From Rhodocyclales bacterium (GTDB lineage: Bacteria; Pseudomonadota; Gammaproteobacteria; Burkholderiales; Rhodocyclaceae): a stretch of 64,000 nucleotides of DNA. Below the pieces are notes generated by a model. That model ran no database searches and was not told the origin of the DNA. It saw only the letters and a program-made list of their open reading frames with translations. A program made the translations under genes and the position numbers. Of the stretch, positions 40,933 to 49,682 are shown piece by piece (position 1 is the stretch's first letter; the number at the start of each line of letters is the position of its first letter). Location of the stretch: NCBI GenBank assembly GCA_026399475.1, contig JAPLQY010000069.1:62001-126000 (forward strand). Reading direction: 5' to 3'.

Positions 40933-41829
40933 TTACTCTTCTGCCAGAAACTCCCGTATCGCCGCGCTGACTTGCTGCGGCTGCTCGTGGATCACCCAGT
41001 GGCTGCCTTCGGGGATGCGCCTGATGCGCAGGTCGGGTACGAGTTCTTCGAGGCCGTCGAGCAGCACGACGCCCAGCGCGGTGTCGGCTTCGCCCCAGAT
41101 CACCAGCGTTGGTACGCGCACCGTAAGCGCCACGGGATCGAGCTTGAGTGCGGCGGCGCCGGGGTCGTCGGGGGTCGGCGGATACAGCGGCGAGGCGCGG
41201 TAGAGGTTGAGCGCGCAAGTCAGTGCGCCGGGCTGTGACCAGGCTTCGCGATAAAGCGGGATTTCCTCGCCGGTCAGCGCGCAGTGGCCGTCTGCAGTGC
41301 GGCTGAACATCTTCAGCAGGCGCTCGTAGTCGTTGGCTTCGAGCACTCGCTCGGCCTTGGCATGGCGCAGCAGCAGCATGTAGTGGCTGGCTTGCTGCTG
41401 CACCGGGTCGCTCGCCAATGCGCGGGCGAAAGGCACGGTATGCGGTGCGTTGATGATGACCAGCTTTTTGACGTACTGCGGATAAGCGGCGGCGAAGGTC
41501 CAGGCGATGGCGCCACCCCAGTCGTGGGCGACCAGGATGCAGGACTTGTCGGCACGACCAGCCTGCAGATGCTCGATCAGTTGCCGCAGGTCTTCCATCA
41601 GCACCTTGGGCCGGTAGGCGGCGACGCCTTCGGGCTTGTCCGAGAGGTTATGGCCGCGCAGGTCGAAGGCCACGGCGCGGTGGTCGCGACCGAATTCCTC
41701 GAGCTGGCCGAGCCAGCAGTACCAGAACTCGGGAAAGCCGTGCACGAAGAGCATCAGCGGAGCGTCGGCCGATCCTTCCGCGACGCAGTGCAGGCGGATG
41801 TCGTTGACCGGCGCGAAGAAGCGTTCCAT
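40933..41829 (-). CDS. Epoxide hydrolase-like alpha/beta hydrolase
   Basis: A 298-residue hydrolase with HGFPEFWYCW, the nucleophile Asp in VAHDWGGAIAW and the terminal His in EGSHWVIHEQP. The HGFPE motif and Asp nucleophile fit epoxide hydrolases and haloalkane dehalogenases. It starts at 41829, five bases after the crotonase gene, and is the last gene of the long minus-strand operon. Confidence 0.85.
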   Translation of the reverse strand: MERFFAPVNDIRLHCVAEGSADAPLMLFVHGFPEFWYCWLGQLEEFGRDHRAVAFDLRGHNLSDKPEGVAAYRPKVLMEDLRQLIEHLQAGRADKSCILVAHDWGGAIAWTFAAAYPQYVKKLVIINAPHTVPFARALASDPVQQQASHYMLLLRHAKAERVLEANDYERLLKMFSRTADGHCALTGEEIPLYREAWSQPGALTCALNLYRASPLYPPTPDDPGAAALKLDPVALTVRVPTLVIWGEADTALGVVLLDGLEELVPDLRIRRIPEGSHWVIHEQPQQVSAAIREFLAEE

Positions 41830-41834
41830 GCGCC

Positions 41835-42647
41835 TCAGTCTTTGAAGACCGGGTCGCGCTTCTGCATGTTGGCGGCGCCGGCTTCGAACAGGTCTTTCGA
41901 CATCAGCATGGCCGCGTTCCAGGTGGCGATGTAGTTGAGGCCGTCGGCCACCGAATGGTCGCGGGCGTAGGTGATCATTTCCTTGCAGCCGCGGATCGAC
42001 AGCGGCGACTTGGCGGCGATGTTGTAGGCGATGTCCATGACGCCGGCCTGAAGGGCTTCGGGCGTCTCGAAGCAGCGGTTGATCAGGCGCATCTGCTGTG
42101 CTTCGGCGCCGTCCACCTTGCGACCGGTGTAGGCCAGTTCGCGCGCCATGCCTTCGCCGATCAGGCGCGGCAGGCGTTGCAGGGTGCCGACGTCGGCAGT
42201 CATGCCGACATCGATTTCCTTGACCGTGAACCAGGCATTGGCCGAGCAGTAGCGCATGTCGCAGGCGGTGATCAGGTCGATGCCGCCGCCGATGCAGGCG
42301 CCATGGACGGCCGCCAGCACGGGCTTGCGGCAGCGCTCGATGGAGCTCAGGGTGTCCTGCAGTTTGAGGATCAGGCGGCGCAGCTTTTCGCGGCGGCGGC
42401 CGTCGCAGTCGTCCTCGATCTTTGGGCCGAGGCCCATCAGCAGCGAGAGGTCGATGCCCGAGGTGAAATACTTGCCGCGCCCCACGAGCACACCGACGCG
42501 GGCTTCGGGCGTGCTGTCGAGCCATTCCATCGCCTGTTCAATTTCGTACCACATCGGCTCGCTCATGGCGTTGGCCTTGTCGGGCCGGTTGAGGGCGATG
42601 GTGGCGACGCCGGCATCGAGCGTGACTTCGAGGGTGGTGAATTCCAT
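41835..42647 (-). CDS. Dienoyl-CoA isomerase-like crotonase
   Basis: A 270-residue crotonase. The segment VKEIDVGMTADVGTLQRLP closely matches mammalian ECH1, in which the Glu and the Asp of this stretch catalyse the shift of 3,5- to 2,4-dienoyl-CoA. The oxyanion-hole regions are FTSGIDLSLL and GACIGGGIDL. Such an enzyme suits a pathway with conjugated or odd-position double bonds. A 51-bp gap separates it from the upstream flavoprotein gene. Confidence 0.85.
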   Translation of the reverse strand: MEFTTLEVTLDAGVATIALNRPDKANAMSEPMWYEIEQAMEWLDSTPEARVGVLVGRGKYFTSGIDLSLLMGLGPKIEDDCDGRRREKLRRLILKLQDTLSSIERCRKPVLAAVHGACIGGGIDLITACDMRYCSANAWFTVKEIDVGMTADVGTLQRLPRLIGEGMARELAYTGRKVDGAEAQQMRLINRCFETPEALQAGVMDIAYNIAAKSPLSIRGCKEMITYARDHSVADGLNYIATWNAAMLMSKDLFEAGAANMQKRDPVFKD

Positions 42648-42698
42648 AAATCCTCCGGGAGTGTGTTTGCGTGCTTGTACCGTTTTGTTGCAGCTATC

Positions 42699-43652
42699 TT
42701 AGTGCGACTTGTCGCTGCCGTAGCGGGCGTGCAGGCCGGCGATTGCCTGGTGAAAGTCGCGGATGGTTTCTTCGATGATCTGGCGCACCGGCAGGATGGC
42801 GTCGATGCGGCCGCAGATCTGGCCGGTGAGCGGCACGGCGGCTTCCATGTCGCCACCGAAATACAGTTGCTGCACACCGGCGAACTCCTTGCGAATGTCT
42901 TCCGGCAGGGTCAGTTCCAGTTGCGACGTGCGTTCGGTGCGCAGTGCGCGCAGTGCCGCGCCCTTGCCGCCGTGGTTGAGCAGGACGGTGTCGGTTTCCT
43001 CGGCGGCGACGATGGCATTCTTCCAGTTGGCATGCACCGGCGATTCGCTCGAACTGAGCATGCGGGTGCCCATCTGGATGCCCTCGGCGCCCAGCGCAAA
43101 CGCCGCGGCCATGGAAATGCCGTCAGAGAAGCCGCCAGCGGCCACGACCGGGATGCCTACCTTCGAGCAGACCAGCGGCAGCAGGACCATGGAGGCCACG
43201 TCGCGCTGGTTCTTGAAGCCACCGCCTTCGCCGCCTTCGACGATCAGCCCGTCGACGCCGGCTTCGACAGCTTTCAGCGCGCCCCTGAGCGTCGGCACGA
43301 CATGGAACACGGTGAGGCCGGCGGCTTTGAGCTGGGCGCAAAAACGCGTCGGATCGCCGGCCGAGGTGGTGACGAAGCGCACGCCCTGTTCGACCACGAA
43401 GTCGACGATCGAGGGATCGCGCACATAGGTCAGGGCGATGTTGACGCCGAAGGGCTGGTCGGTCAGGTCGCGCATCTTGCGGATCTCGTCGCGAATCGCC
43501 GTCAGATCGCCCGACGAGGTTTCGATGATGCCCATGCCGCCGGCGTTGGACACCGCCGAGGCCAGTTGGGCACGGGCGATCCAGCCCATCGGGGCCTGGA
43601 TGATCGGATGTTTGACGCCGAGCAGTCGGGTGACGCGGTTTTCGATGCTCAT
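42699..43652 (-). CDS. Nitronate monooxygenase-family flavoprotein (IpdC-like possible)
   Basis: A 317-residue FMN protein with the family marks KHPIIQAPMGWIA, SNAGGMGIIE, the GxEGGG turn (VEGGEGGGF) and ALGAEGIQMGTRML. In steroid C/D-ring pathways a relative (IpdC) is a reductase of a CoA ester; that role is possible here given the neighbours. It starts 17 bp after the acyl-CoA synthetase gene. Confidence 0.85.
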   Translation of the reverse strand: MSIENRVTRLLGVKHPIIQAPMGWIARAQLASAVSNAGGMGIIETSSGDLTAIRDEIRKMRDLTDQPFGVNIALTYVRDPSIVDFVVEQGVRFVTTSAGDPTRFCAQLKAAGLTVFHVVPTLRGALKAVEAGVDGLIVEGGEGGGFKNQRDVASMVLLPLVCSKVGIPVVAAGGFSDGISMAAAFALGAEGIQMGTRMLSSSESPVHANWKNAIVAAEETDTVLLNHGGKGAALRALRTERTSQLELTLPEDIRKEFAGVQQLYFGGDMEAAVPLTGQICGRIDAILPVRQIIEETIRDFHQAIAGLHARYGSDKSH

Positions 43653-43669
43653 GTTCGGGTTCCTCACAG

Positions 43670-45271
43670 TCACAATGTCGCCGCAGGGCGATACGCATCG
43701 CGCAGTTCGCGCTTCAATACCTTGCCGATGGCACTGCGCGGCAGGGCCTCGACAATCTCCACGGCAGCAAGACGCTGGGTCTTTCCGAGGCGCTCGTTGG
43801 CCCATTCCTTGATCTGCTCGACGTCCCGTAGAAGCGAGCTTGCTCGCGTTGGCGGGTGTTTCGCGAGCAAGCTCGCTCCTGCAACGACGAAGGCCACCGG
43901 GGTTTCGCCCCAGTGTTCCGAGGCGACGCCGACCACGGCCGCTTCCGCTACGTCGGGGTGCTGCAGCAGCACGGCTTCCAGATCGCTGGGATAGACGTTG
44001 AAGCCGCCGGAAATGATCATGTCCTTCTTGCGGTCCATCAGCGTCAGAAATCCGTCGGCGTCGAAGCGGCCGACATCGCCGGTGCGGATGAAACGCTTGC
44101 CGTCGGGCGCGTACCACTCGGCCTCGCGGGTCTTCTCCGGCTGGCGGTGGTAGCCGTTCATCATGGCTGGCGAATGGCCGACGATTTCACCAATTGCGCC
44201 GATCTCGCCGCGTGGCACTTCCCGGCCGGACTCGTCGATCAGGCGCATGTCGTGGCCTTCGGCCGGCGCGCCGACGGTGGCGAGTTTGTCCGGATGCTCA
44301 TGGGCGGCGAGGATGCAGGTGCCGCCGCCTTCGGTCATGCCGTAGTACTCGACCAGGCCGCCGGGCCAGCGCTTGAGGATGTCGGCCTTCAAGGCGGCCG
44401 AGAACGGCGCGCTGGTGCACAGCTTCATGCGGAAGCTGGAAAGGTCGTAGCGGTCGAAATCGGGGCGCGCCATCAGGCGCTGGTACTGTACCGGCACCAG
44501 CATGGTGTGCGTGGCGCGATACTTTTCGGCGAGCGCCAGATACTTCGCCGCATCGAACTTCGCCATCAGCACCACCGTACCGCCCAGCGTTACGGTGGGA
44601 AAGAAGCTGACCAGCGTGGTGTTGGAGTAGAGCGGCGTGGCGATCACGGTCACCGCATCGGGGCCGTAGCCTTGCAGCCGCGCGCGCTGCACATGCGCCC
44701 AGCGCATGCCGTGCGGCTGCACGATGCCCTTCGGCATGCCGGTGGTGCCCGAGGAATAGATGATGTTGAAGGGCCACTCGGGCCGGATGTCGACACCTGT
44801 CGGCGTGCTTCCGACCGGCGCCAGCCAGCGCGAGAAGGGCTCGCCACCTGAGCTGTCGTCAAGCGCGATGAAGCGCGCCTTGATGTCGGAACGAACCGGG
44901 CCGAGCTCTTGCGCAGTGGTGGCGTCGACGAACATCAATCGGGCTTCGGCGTTCGCCGCCATGTCGGCAAGGCTTTGCGCCGTCGAGGAGGGCGCCAGGG
45001 GCGCGACCGCGACCCCGGCGCGCAGGGCGCCAAGAAACACCGCGGCATATTCGAGCGAGGCGCCGGCGCAGATCGCCACCGCCTCGGTGGGGCGGACGCC
45101 GTTGCGTTGCAGCGTGGCGGCGACGCGATCCATCATGGCGTCCAGGGCGGCGAAGGAGACGGTGCGCTGGTCCTGGATCAGCGCCGGGTGACCGGGACGG
45201 GTCCGGGCCTGCTGCCGTATCAGCCCGGAATAGGTAGCAAAAGGCTGGTCGATGAGCTGCTCGGGGCTCAT
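43670..45271 (-). CDS. Acyl-CoA synthetase with REP-derived insertion
   Basis: A 533-residue ligase with YSSGTTGMPKG, EYYGMTEGGG, DRKKDMIISGGFNVYPSD and the terminal SAIGKVLKRELRD. Between VAFVVAG and DVEQIKEWANERLGKTQ it carries about 20 extra residues (ASLLAKHPPTRASSLLR) that are encoded by a REP-like palindrome (43827-43886). The reading frame stays open and the catalytic Lys is downstream, so the enzyme may still work. It starts in an ATGA overlap with the MaoC gene. Confidence 0.9.
   Translation of the reverse strand: MSPEQLIDQPFATYSGLIRQQARTRPGHPALIQDQRTVSFAALDAMMDRVAATLQRNGVRPTEAVAICAGASLEYAAVFLGALRAGVAVAPLAPSSTAQSLADMAANAEARLMFVDATTAQELGPVRSDIKARFIALDDSSGGEPFSRWLAPVGSTPTGVDIRPEWPFNIIYSSGTTGMPKGIVQPHGMRWAHVQRARLQGYGPDAVTVIATPLYSNTTLVSFFPTVTLGGTVVLMAKFDAAKYLALAEKYRATHTMLVPVQYQRLMARPDFDRYDLSSFRMKLCTSAPFSAALKADILKRWPGGLVEYYGMTEGGGTCILAAHEHPDKLATVGAPAEGHDMRLIDESGREVPRGEIGAIGEIVGHSPAMMNGYHRQPEKTREAEWYAPDGKRFIRTGDVGRFDADGFLTLMDRKKDMIISGGFNVYPSDLEAVLLQHPDVAEAAVVGVASEHWGETPVAFVVAGASLLAKHPPTRASSLLRDVEQIKEWANERLGKTQRLAAVEIVEALPRSAIGKVLKRELRDAYRPAATL
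43827..43886. repeat. REP-like palindrome within a coding sequence
   Basis: The arms gaagcgagcttgctcgcg (43831-43848) and cgcgagcaagctcgctcc (43862-43879) pair with one mismatch. The wording, (g)tag-aagcgagcttgctcgcg, matches the REP type abundant in Pseudomonas and also seen elsewhere. It sits in frame in an acyl-CoA synthetase. Confidence 0.85.
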
Positions 45272-45759
45272 GCTCGGATGTCGTCGGCCTTCGGGACATC
45301 CCGCCGCAGGAACATGCCATAGCCTTCCATCTGCATGACTTCCTCGTTGTTCTGGTTCAGCATCTCCCAGCGGTTGCGCACCAGGCCGACATGAGGTTTG
45401 CTGTCGAGGGGGCGCGCTTCGAGTACCACGGTGCGCACGTGCAGGGTGTCGCCGGGGCGCACCGGTTTCAGCCAGCGAATGTTTTCCAGCCCCGGCGAAC
45501 CGAGGCTCGCCGTTTCCAGCAGGTAGGCATCGCACATCATGCGCATGGCCAGCGCGCAGGTATGCCAGCCGCTGGCGCAGAGGCCGCCGAACAGGCTGTT
45601 CTTGCCACCTTCCTCGGAGAGGTGGAAGGGCTGCGGGTCGAACTGGCGGGCGAAGTCGATGATGGCTTCGGCGGTCAGGGTGACGCCGCCGAACTCGCGG
45701 ACCTTGCCGACAGGGAAATCTTCCCAGTAGTACTTGAAGGTCTTGGCCGGGATGTTCAT
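45268..45759 (-). CDS. MaoC-family dehydratase
   Basis: A 163-residue hotdog-fold protein with the hydratase 2 pattern: D-P-Q-P-F-H near residue 41 followed by FGGLCASGWHT. MaoC proteins add water to 2-enoyl-CoA. The start at 45759 is chosen because the longer frame upstream lacks a family match. It lies 16 bp after the ComB-like gene and overlaps the synthetase gene. Confidence 0.88.
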   Translation of the reverse strand: MNIPAKTFKYYWEDFPVGKVREFGGVTLTAEAIIDFARQFDPQPFHLSEEGGKNSLFGGLCASGWHTCALAMRMMCDAYLLETASLGSPGLENIRWLKPVRPGDTLHVRTVVLEARPLDSKPHVGLVRNRWEMLNQNNEEVMQMEGYGMFLRRDVPKADDIRA

Positions 45760-45775
45760 TGTGTTTTCCTCTGAT

Positions 45776-46495
45776 TCAAACCGGACGCAGGGCGCCGCCC
45801 TGCAGCAGCGGCACCACGCCGTAACAGCTTTCCTGTGCGGCGAAGGCGACCTCGGCATCGAGCCGGCGTGCCAGCATCATGCGACCTACGCGGGCGCGGC
45901 GCAGGGCGTCGAGGCCATCGCAGTGGTCGTGCAGCAGTTCGGCCGCGAGCGCCGCATCGGAAAACTCGGCGCTGGCGACGCGACCATGAAATAGCGAAAC
46001 CAGGTAACCGGCGCCGTAGAAATCTTCCAGGTTGAAATTGTCGGCCGAACCGGAGCAGACGATCAGGATCGTGCTGTCGGGATGGTGCGCGACGATGCGA
46101 TCCACCACGGCGCGGCCGTTGAGCAGCGCGGCGGCATAGACGTGGGCGGCGCCTTTCGACTTGGCCAGCGCGACGGTTCCGTTGGTGGTGCAGTAGATCA
46201 GGCGGCGGCCTTCGATGCCTTCTTTCAGCAGGGCTTGCGGTGTCGGATGGACGAAGCCGGGCAGGGTGTCGGCATTGAGTTCGCCGGACAGCACATAGGA
46301 GCCTTCCGGAAAGGCTTTGGCCGCCTCCTGTGCGGCGCGGCCGTCGAGCGTGGGGATGACTTCGGTTGCGCCGTGGGCCAGCGCGGTGACGATGGACGAG
46401 GTGGCGAACAGGATGTCGAGCACCACCACCACCTTGCCTTCGAGGCGTTGGGCGTCGAGTTCTTCCTTTTTCAGCAGGACGTGGATCTTTTGCAT
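45776..46495 (-). CDS. ComB-like 2-phosphosulfolactate phosphatase family protein
   Basis: A 239-residue protein matching ComB in layout: VVVVLDILFATSSIVTALAHGA near the N-terminus, IYCTTNGTVAL in the middle and CSGSADNFNLEDFYGAG later. ComB dephosphorylates 2-phosphosulfolactate in coenzyme M synthesis. No other coenzyme M gene is visible here, so a different phosphatase role is likely. It is the first gene after the MITE-like element. Confidence 0.8.
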   Translation of the reverse strand: MQKIHVLLKKEELDAQRLEGKVVVVLDILFATSSIVTALAHGATEVIPTLDGRAAQEAAKAFPEGSYVLSGELNADTLPGFVHPTPQALLKEGIEGRRLIYCTTNGTVALAKSKGAAHVYAAALLNGRAVVDRIVAHHPDSTILIVCSGSADNFNLEDFYGAGYLVSLFHGRVASAEFSDAALAAELLHDHCDGLDALRRARVGRMMLARRLDAEVAFAAQESCYGVVPLLQGGALRPV

Positions 46496-46501
46496 ATGTC
46501 T

Positions 46502-46647
46502 AGAGCCTGTGAAGAAATCGTAGCGAGCGGGCCGCAGCGGGGTGCGGCCGGAGCGCAGCTACCGGAGCGTATGTCGCTATACGTGAGGATAGCGAGCACC
46601 GCCCAATCCCTGATCCGGCACGCGCAGTAGATTTATTCATAGGCTCT
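46502..46647. mobile_element. MITE-like element with terminal inverted repeats
   Basis: The 146-bp segment is bounded by 18-bp inverted repeats, agagcctgtgaagaaatc (46502-46519) and the complement of agagcctatgaataaatc (46630-46647), with two mismatches. Inside are further hairpins (for example ggccgca-gcgggg-tgcggcc). It carries no ORF. The right end touches the stop codon of the thioesterase gene. No target duplication is obvious. Confidence 0.6.
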
Positions 46648-47099
46648 CAGCCGTCCGGCTGTTCGCGCGGCGTGACCGGCTTCATCAGGGCAAAGACGCC
46701 GCTACCGGTCATGATGGTGCGCGTCCCCGTCACCAGCCGGCAACTGGCATAGGCCAGGCGGCCGCCCATGCGGTCGATGTCGACATGGGCTTCGACCCAG
46801 TTACCGGGTTCTGCGCTGGTGATGAAGTTGGTGGTAAGGCTGACCGTGACGATGGGCTGCGGCGGCTCGCGCGAACTGGAGACGACGATGCCCAGCGCCG
46901 TGTCGACCATGGTGACGAGGAAGCCACCGTGGGCGATATGACGGATGTTGGTATGCCGGTCCTCGATGCGGATGGCGAGAATCAGCTGGCCGCGCTCGCC
47001 CTTTGTTTCGTCGAGGCGGTAGTACCAGGGGCCGAGACTGGTCAGGTAGCCGCCGCCGCGCTTGAGCAGCTTGAAGCCCTCGGGAATGTTGCTGCTCAT
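46647..47099 (-). CDS. PaaI-type hotdog thioesterase
   Basis: A 150-residue hotdog protein with RHIAHGGFLVTMVDTALG, the HGG motif of PaaI thioesterases that release CoA from dead-end acyl-CoA esters. It starts at 47099 and overlaps the crotonase gene upstream by ATGA. The stop codon abuts the MITE-like element. Confidence 0.88.
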   Translation of the reverse strand: MSSNIPEGFKLLKRGGGYLTSLGPWYYRLDETKGERGQLILAIRIEDRHTNIRHIAHGGFLVTMVDTALGIVVSSSREPPQPIVTVSLTTNFITSAEPGNWVEAHVDIDRMGGRLAYASCRLVTGTRTIMTGSGVFALMKPVTPREQPDG

Positions 47100-47878
47100 G
47101 GCTTGTGTCCGTGAATTTTCTCTGGATCGGGGCGGCGCTTTTCGAGGAAGGCGCTGAAGATTTCCTTGGCGGCGGGCTCGGCCACCAGGTCGGAGAAGAA
47201 AATGACTTCTTCGTCCATGGCTTCCAGCGCGCTGCGGTCGGGTGGTCGCTTCATCAGCGCCTTGGTCACAGCCAGCGAAGACGCCGGCAGGGCGGCGAGT
47301 TTCTTCGCCGCGGCCATGGCCGTGTCCATCAACTGACTGGCGGCGACGACGCGATTGACGAAGCCGGCTTCGCGCGCCGTCGCGGCGTCGAAGGGTTCGC
47401 CCAGCAACAGCAGTTCGGCCGCGCGCTGGTAGCCGGCGACGCGTGGCAGCAGGAGGCTGGAGCCGGCCTCGGGGCACAGGGCCAGGTTGACGAAGGGCAG
47501 CTGGAACAATGCATTTTCTGCTGCATACACCAGGTCGCAGTGCAGCAGCAGTGTCGTGCCGATGCCCACGGCATTGCCGGCGACGGCGGCCACCAGCGGC
47601 TTCTCGAAGGCCGACAGCAGGTGCAGGAAGGGAATTGCGGCACTCGGGTCGCCGGCCTTGCGCTGCAGGAAGTCGCCAAGATCGTTGCCGGCCGTAAACA
47701 GGTCGCTCTGGCCGCGAATCAGCACCGCCCTGACGTGGCGCTGCTCGCGGGCATGGCACAGGGCTTCGCTCATGGCGCGATACATGTCGCCGGTGATGGC
47801 GTTCTTCTTTTCGCGGCGGCTGATCTCGATGCTGACGATGCCGTCCTGATCGGTGACGAGAATGTGGGGATCGCTCAT
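47096..47878 (-). CDS. Enoyl-CoA hydratase/isomerase family protein
   Basis: A 260-residue crotonase. The oxyanion-hole regions FTAGNDLGDFL and AGNAVGIGTTLLLHCD are conserved. The LALCPEAGSSLLLP segment has a single Glu followed by SS, which resembles the 3,2-enoyl-CoA isomerase branch more than true hydratases with two Glu. It lies four bases downstream of the 599-residue dehydrogenase gene. Confidence 0.85.
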   Translation of the reverse strand: MSDPHILVTDQDGIVSIEISRREKKNAITGDMYRAMSEALCHAREQRHVRAVLIRGQSDLFTAGNDLGDFLQRKAGDPSAAIPFLHLLSAFEKPLVAAVAGNAVGIGTTLLLHCDLVYAAENALFQLPFVNLALCPEAGSSLLLPRVAGYQRAAELLLLGEPFDAATAREAGFVNRVVAASQLMDTAMAAAKKLAALPASSLAVTKALMKRPPDRSALEAMDEEVIFFSDLVAEPAAKEIFSAFLEKRRPDPEKIHGHKP

Positions 47879-47882
47879 GGGT

Positions 47883-49682
47883 TCAGAAGGATTCCGGGGG
47901 CATGGTCAGGGTCGTGTCGTCGAGGCTGCGCAGCAGTTCGTGCCATTGCCGGGTCTTGGGCAGTTCCCAGCGGTAGAACCAGCGGCAGGCCGCCAGTTTG
48001 CCACGATAGAAGGCAGCGTCGATCGCGACGCCCTGCCGCAAGCCGCGCTGCGCCACCAATGCCTGGCGCAGCCAGATCCAGGCGATGACCGTGTGGCCGA
48101 ATGCTTCGAGGAAGAGCACGGCATTGGCCAGTGCCAGTGTCGGATTGGTCGCCAGTACGGGGCCGAGCGCCTGCAGCGTGGCGGCCACGTCACCCAGCGC
48201 GGCGCCGAGCTCTGCGGCGTAGCCGGCGAGGGCTTCGTCTGCCTGCGCTTCGGCGATGGTCTTCCGTATTTCGGCGGCGAACAACTTCATCGCCGCGCCG
48301 TTGTTCATCACTGCCTTGCGTCCCAGCAGGTCCAGCGCCTGGATGCCGTGCGTGCCTTCGTGGATCGGGTTGAGGCGGTTGTCGCGGTAAAACTGCTCGA
48401 CCGGATATTCGCGGGTATAGCCATAGCCGCCATGGATCTGGATGGCGAGGCTGTTGGCTTCGAGGCACCACTGCGAGGGCCAGGATTTGGCGATCGGCGT
48501 CAGCAGGTCGAGCAGCAGGCCGGATTCCTGTATCGCCGCCTCGCCAGAGCCGACTTTTGTTTCATCGACCAGCCGCGCGCAATACAGGCACAGCGCGTAG
48601 CCGCCTTCGACATAGGCCTTCTGCGCCAGCAACATGCGTTTGACATCGGCATGCTCGATGATCGGCACTTGCGGTTCGGCCGGGTTCTTGTTGGTCGGCG
48701 CGCGGCCTTGCGGGCGTTCCTTCGCATACTCCAGCGAGGCCAGGTAGCCGCGGTAGCCCAGCATCACGGCGCCCATGCCGACACCGATGCGGGCTTCGTT
48801 CATCATGTGGAACATGCAGGACAGGCCCTTGTGCGGCTCGCCCACCAGTTCCCCGATGCATTGTCCCTGCTCGCCGAAAGCCAGCATGGTCGAGGTAGTG
48901 CCACGATAGCCCATCTTGTGGATCAGGCCGGTCAGCGTCACGTCGTTGCGTTGACCGAGCGTGCCGTCGTCATTGACGCGGAACTTGGGCACGATGAACA
49001 GCGAGATTCCCTTGACCCCCGGCGGCCCGCCGGGAATCTTGGCCAGCACCAGGTGAATGATGTTCTCGCTCAGATCGTGGTCGCCGGCGGAAATGAAAAT
49101 CTTGTTGCCGGAGAGCGAGTAGGTGCCGTCGGCATTCGGTGTGGCGCTGGTGGTGATGTCGGACAGGCTCGACCCGGCCTGCGGCTCGGTCAGCGCCATG
49201 GTGCCGAAGAAGCGCCCGGCCAGCAGAGGTTCGAGATACTTCCTGTGCTGCGCCTCGGTGCCGAAGCGGTGGATGACGTTGGCGTTGCCGATGGTGAGGA
49301 AGGGATAGGCGGCGGTGCCGACATTGGCGCTCTTGAACAGCGAGAAACTGGCCTGGGTCATGACCACAGGCAACTGCATGCCGCCGCGTTCGAAGTCGTG
49401 CGCCGCGGCGATGAAGCCTGCGTCGCAGAAGGCTTTCAGCGCTTCCTTGACCTCGGGAATCATGCTTACGCGCCGGCCGTCGAAAGTCGGCTCGTGCTCG
49501 TCGGCCTTGTGGTTGTGCGGCGCGAACTTTTCGGTGGCCATCGCCTCGGCCGTATCGAGTACGGCGAGGAAGGTTTCCTTGCTGTGCTCGGCGTAGCGCG
49601 GGCGGGAGGTCAGTGACTCGACATCGAGTACCTCGAACAGCTGGAATTCGAGATCCCTGCGATTGATTACCTGGCTGGTCAT
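47883..49682 (-). CDS. Acyl-CoA dehydrogenase, DmdC-like long form
   Basis: A 599-residue dehydrogenase of the long family that includes DmdC (3-methylmercaptopropionyl-CoA dehydrogenase). The catalytic Glu lies in NPIHEGTHGIQALDLLGRK, and LTEPQAGSSLSD is the FAD-contacting block. A C-terminal helical domain of about 130 residues follows. The start overlaps the small-subunit gene by ATGA. The substrate is probably a bulky or substituted acyl-CoA. Confidence 0.9.
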   Translation of the reverse strand: MTSQVINRRDLEFQLFEVLDVESLTSRPRYAEHSKETFLAVLDTAEAMATEKFAPHNHKADEHEPTFDGRRVSMIPEVKEALKAFCDAGFIAAAHDFERGGMQLPVVMTQASFSLFKSANVGTAAYPFLTIGNANVIHRFGTEAQHRKYLEPLLAGRFFGTMALTEPQAGSSLSDITTSATPNADGTYSLSGNKIFISAGDHDLSENIIHLVLAKIPGGPPGVKGISLFIVPKFRVNDDGTLGQRNDVTLTGLIHKMGYRGTTSTMLAFGEQGQCIGELVGEPHKGLSCMFHMMNEARIGVGMGAVMLGYRGYLASLEYAKERPQGRAPTNKNPAEPQVPIIEHADVKRMLLAQKAYVEGGYALCLYCARLVDETKVGSGEAAIQESGLLLDLLTPIAKSWPSQWCLEANSLAIQIHGGYGYTREYPVEQFYRDNRLNPIHEGTHGIQALDLLGRKAVMNNGAAMKLFAAEIRKTIAEAQADEALAGYAAELGAALGDVAATLQALGPVLATNPTLALANAVLFLEAFGHTVIAWIWLRQALVAQRGLRQGVAIDAAFYRGKLAACRWFYRWELPKTRQWHELLRSLDDTTLTMPPESF

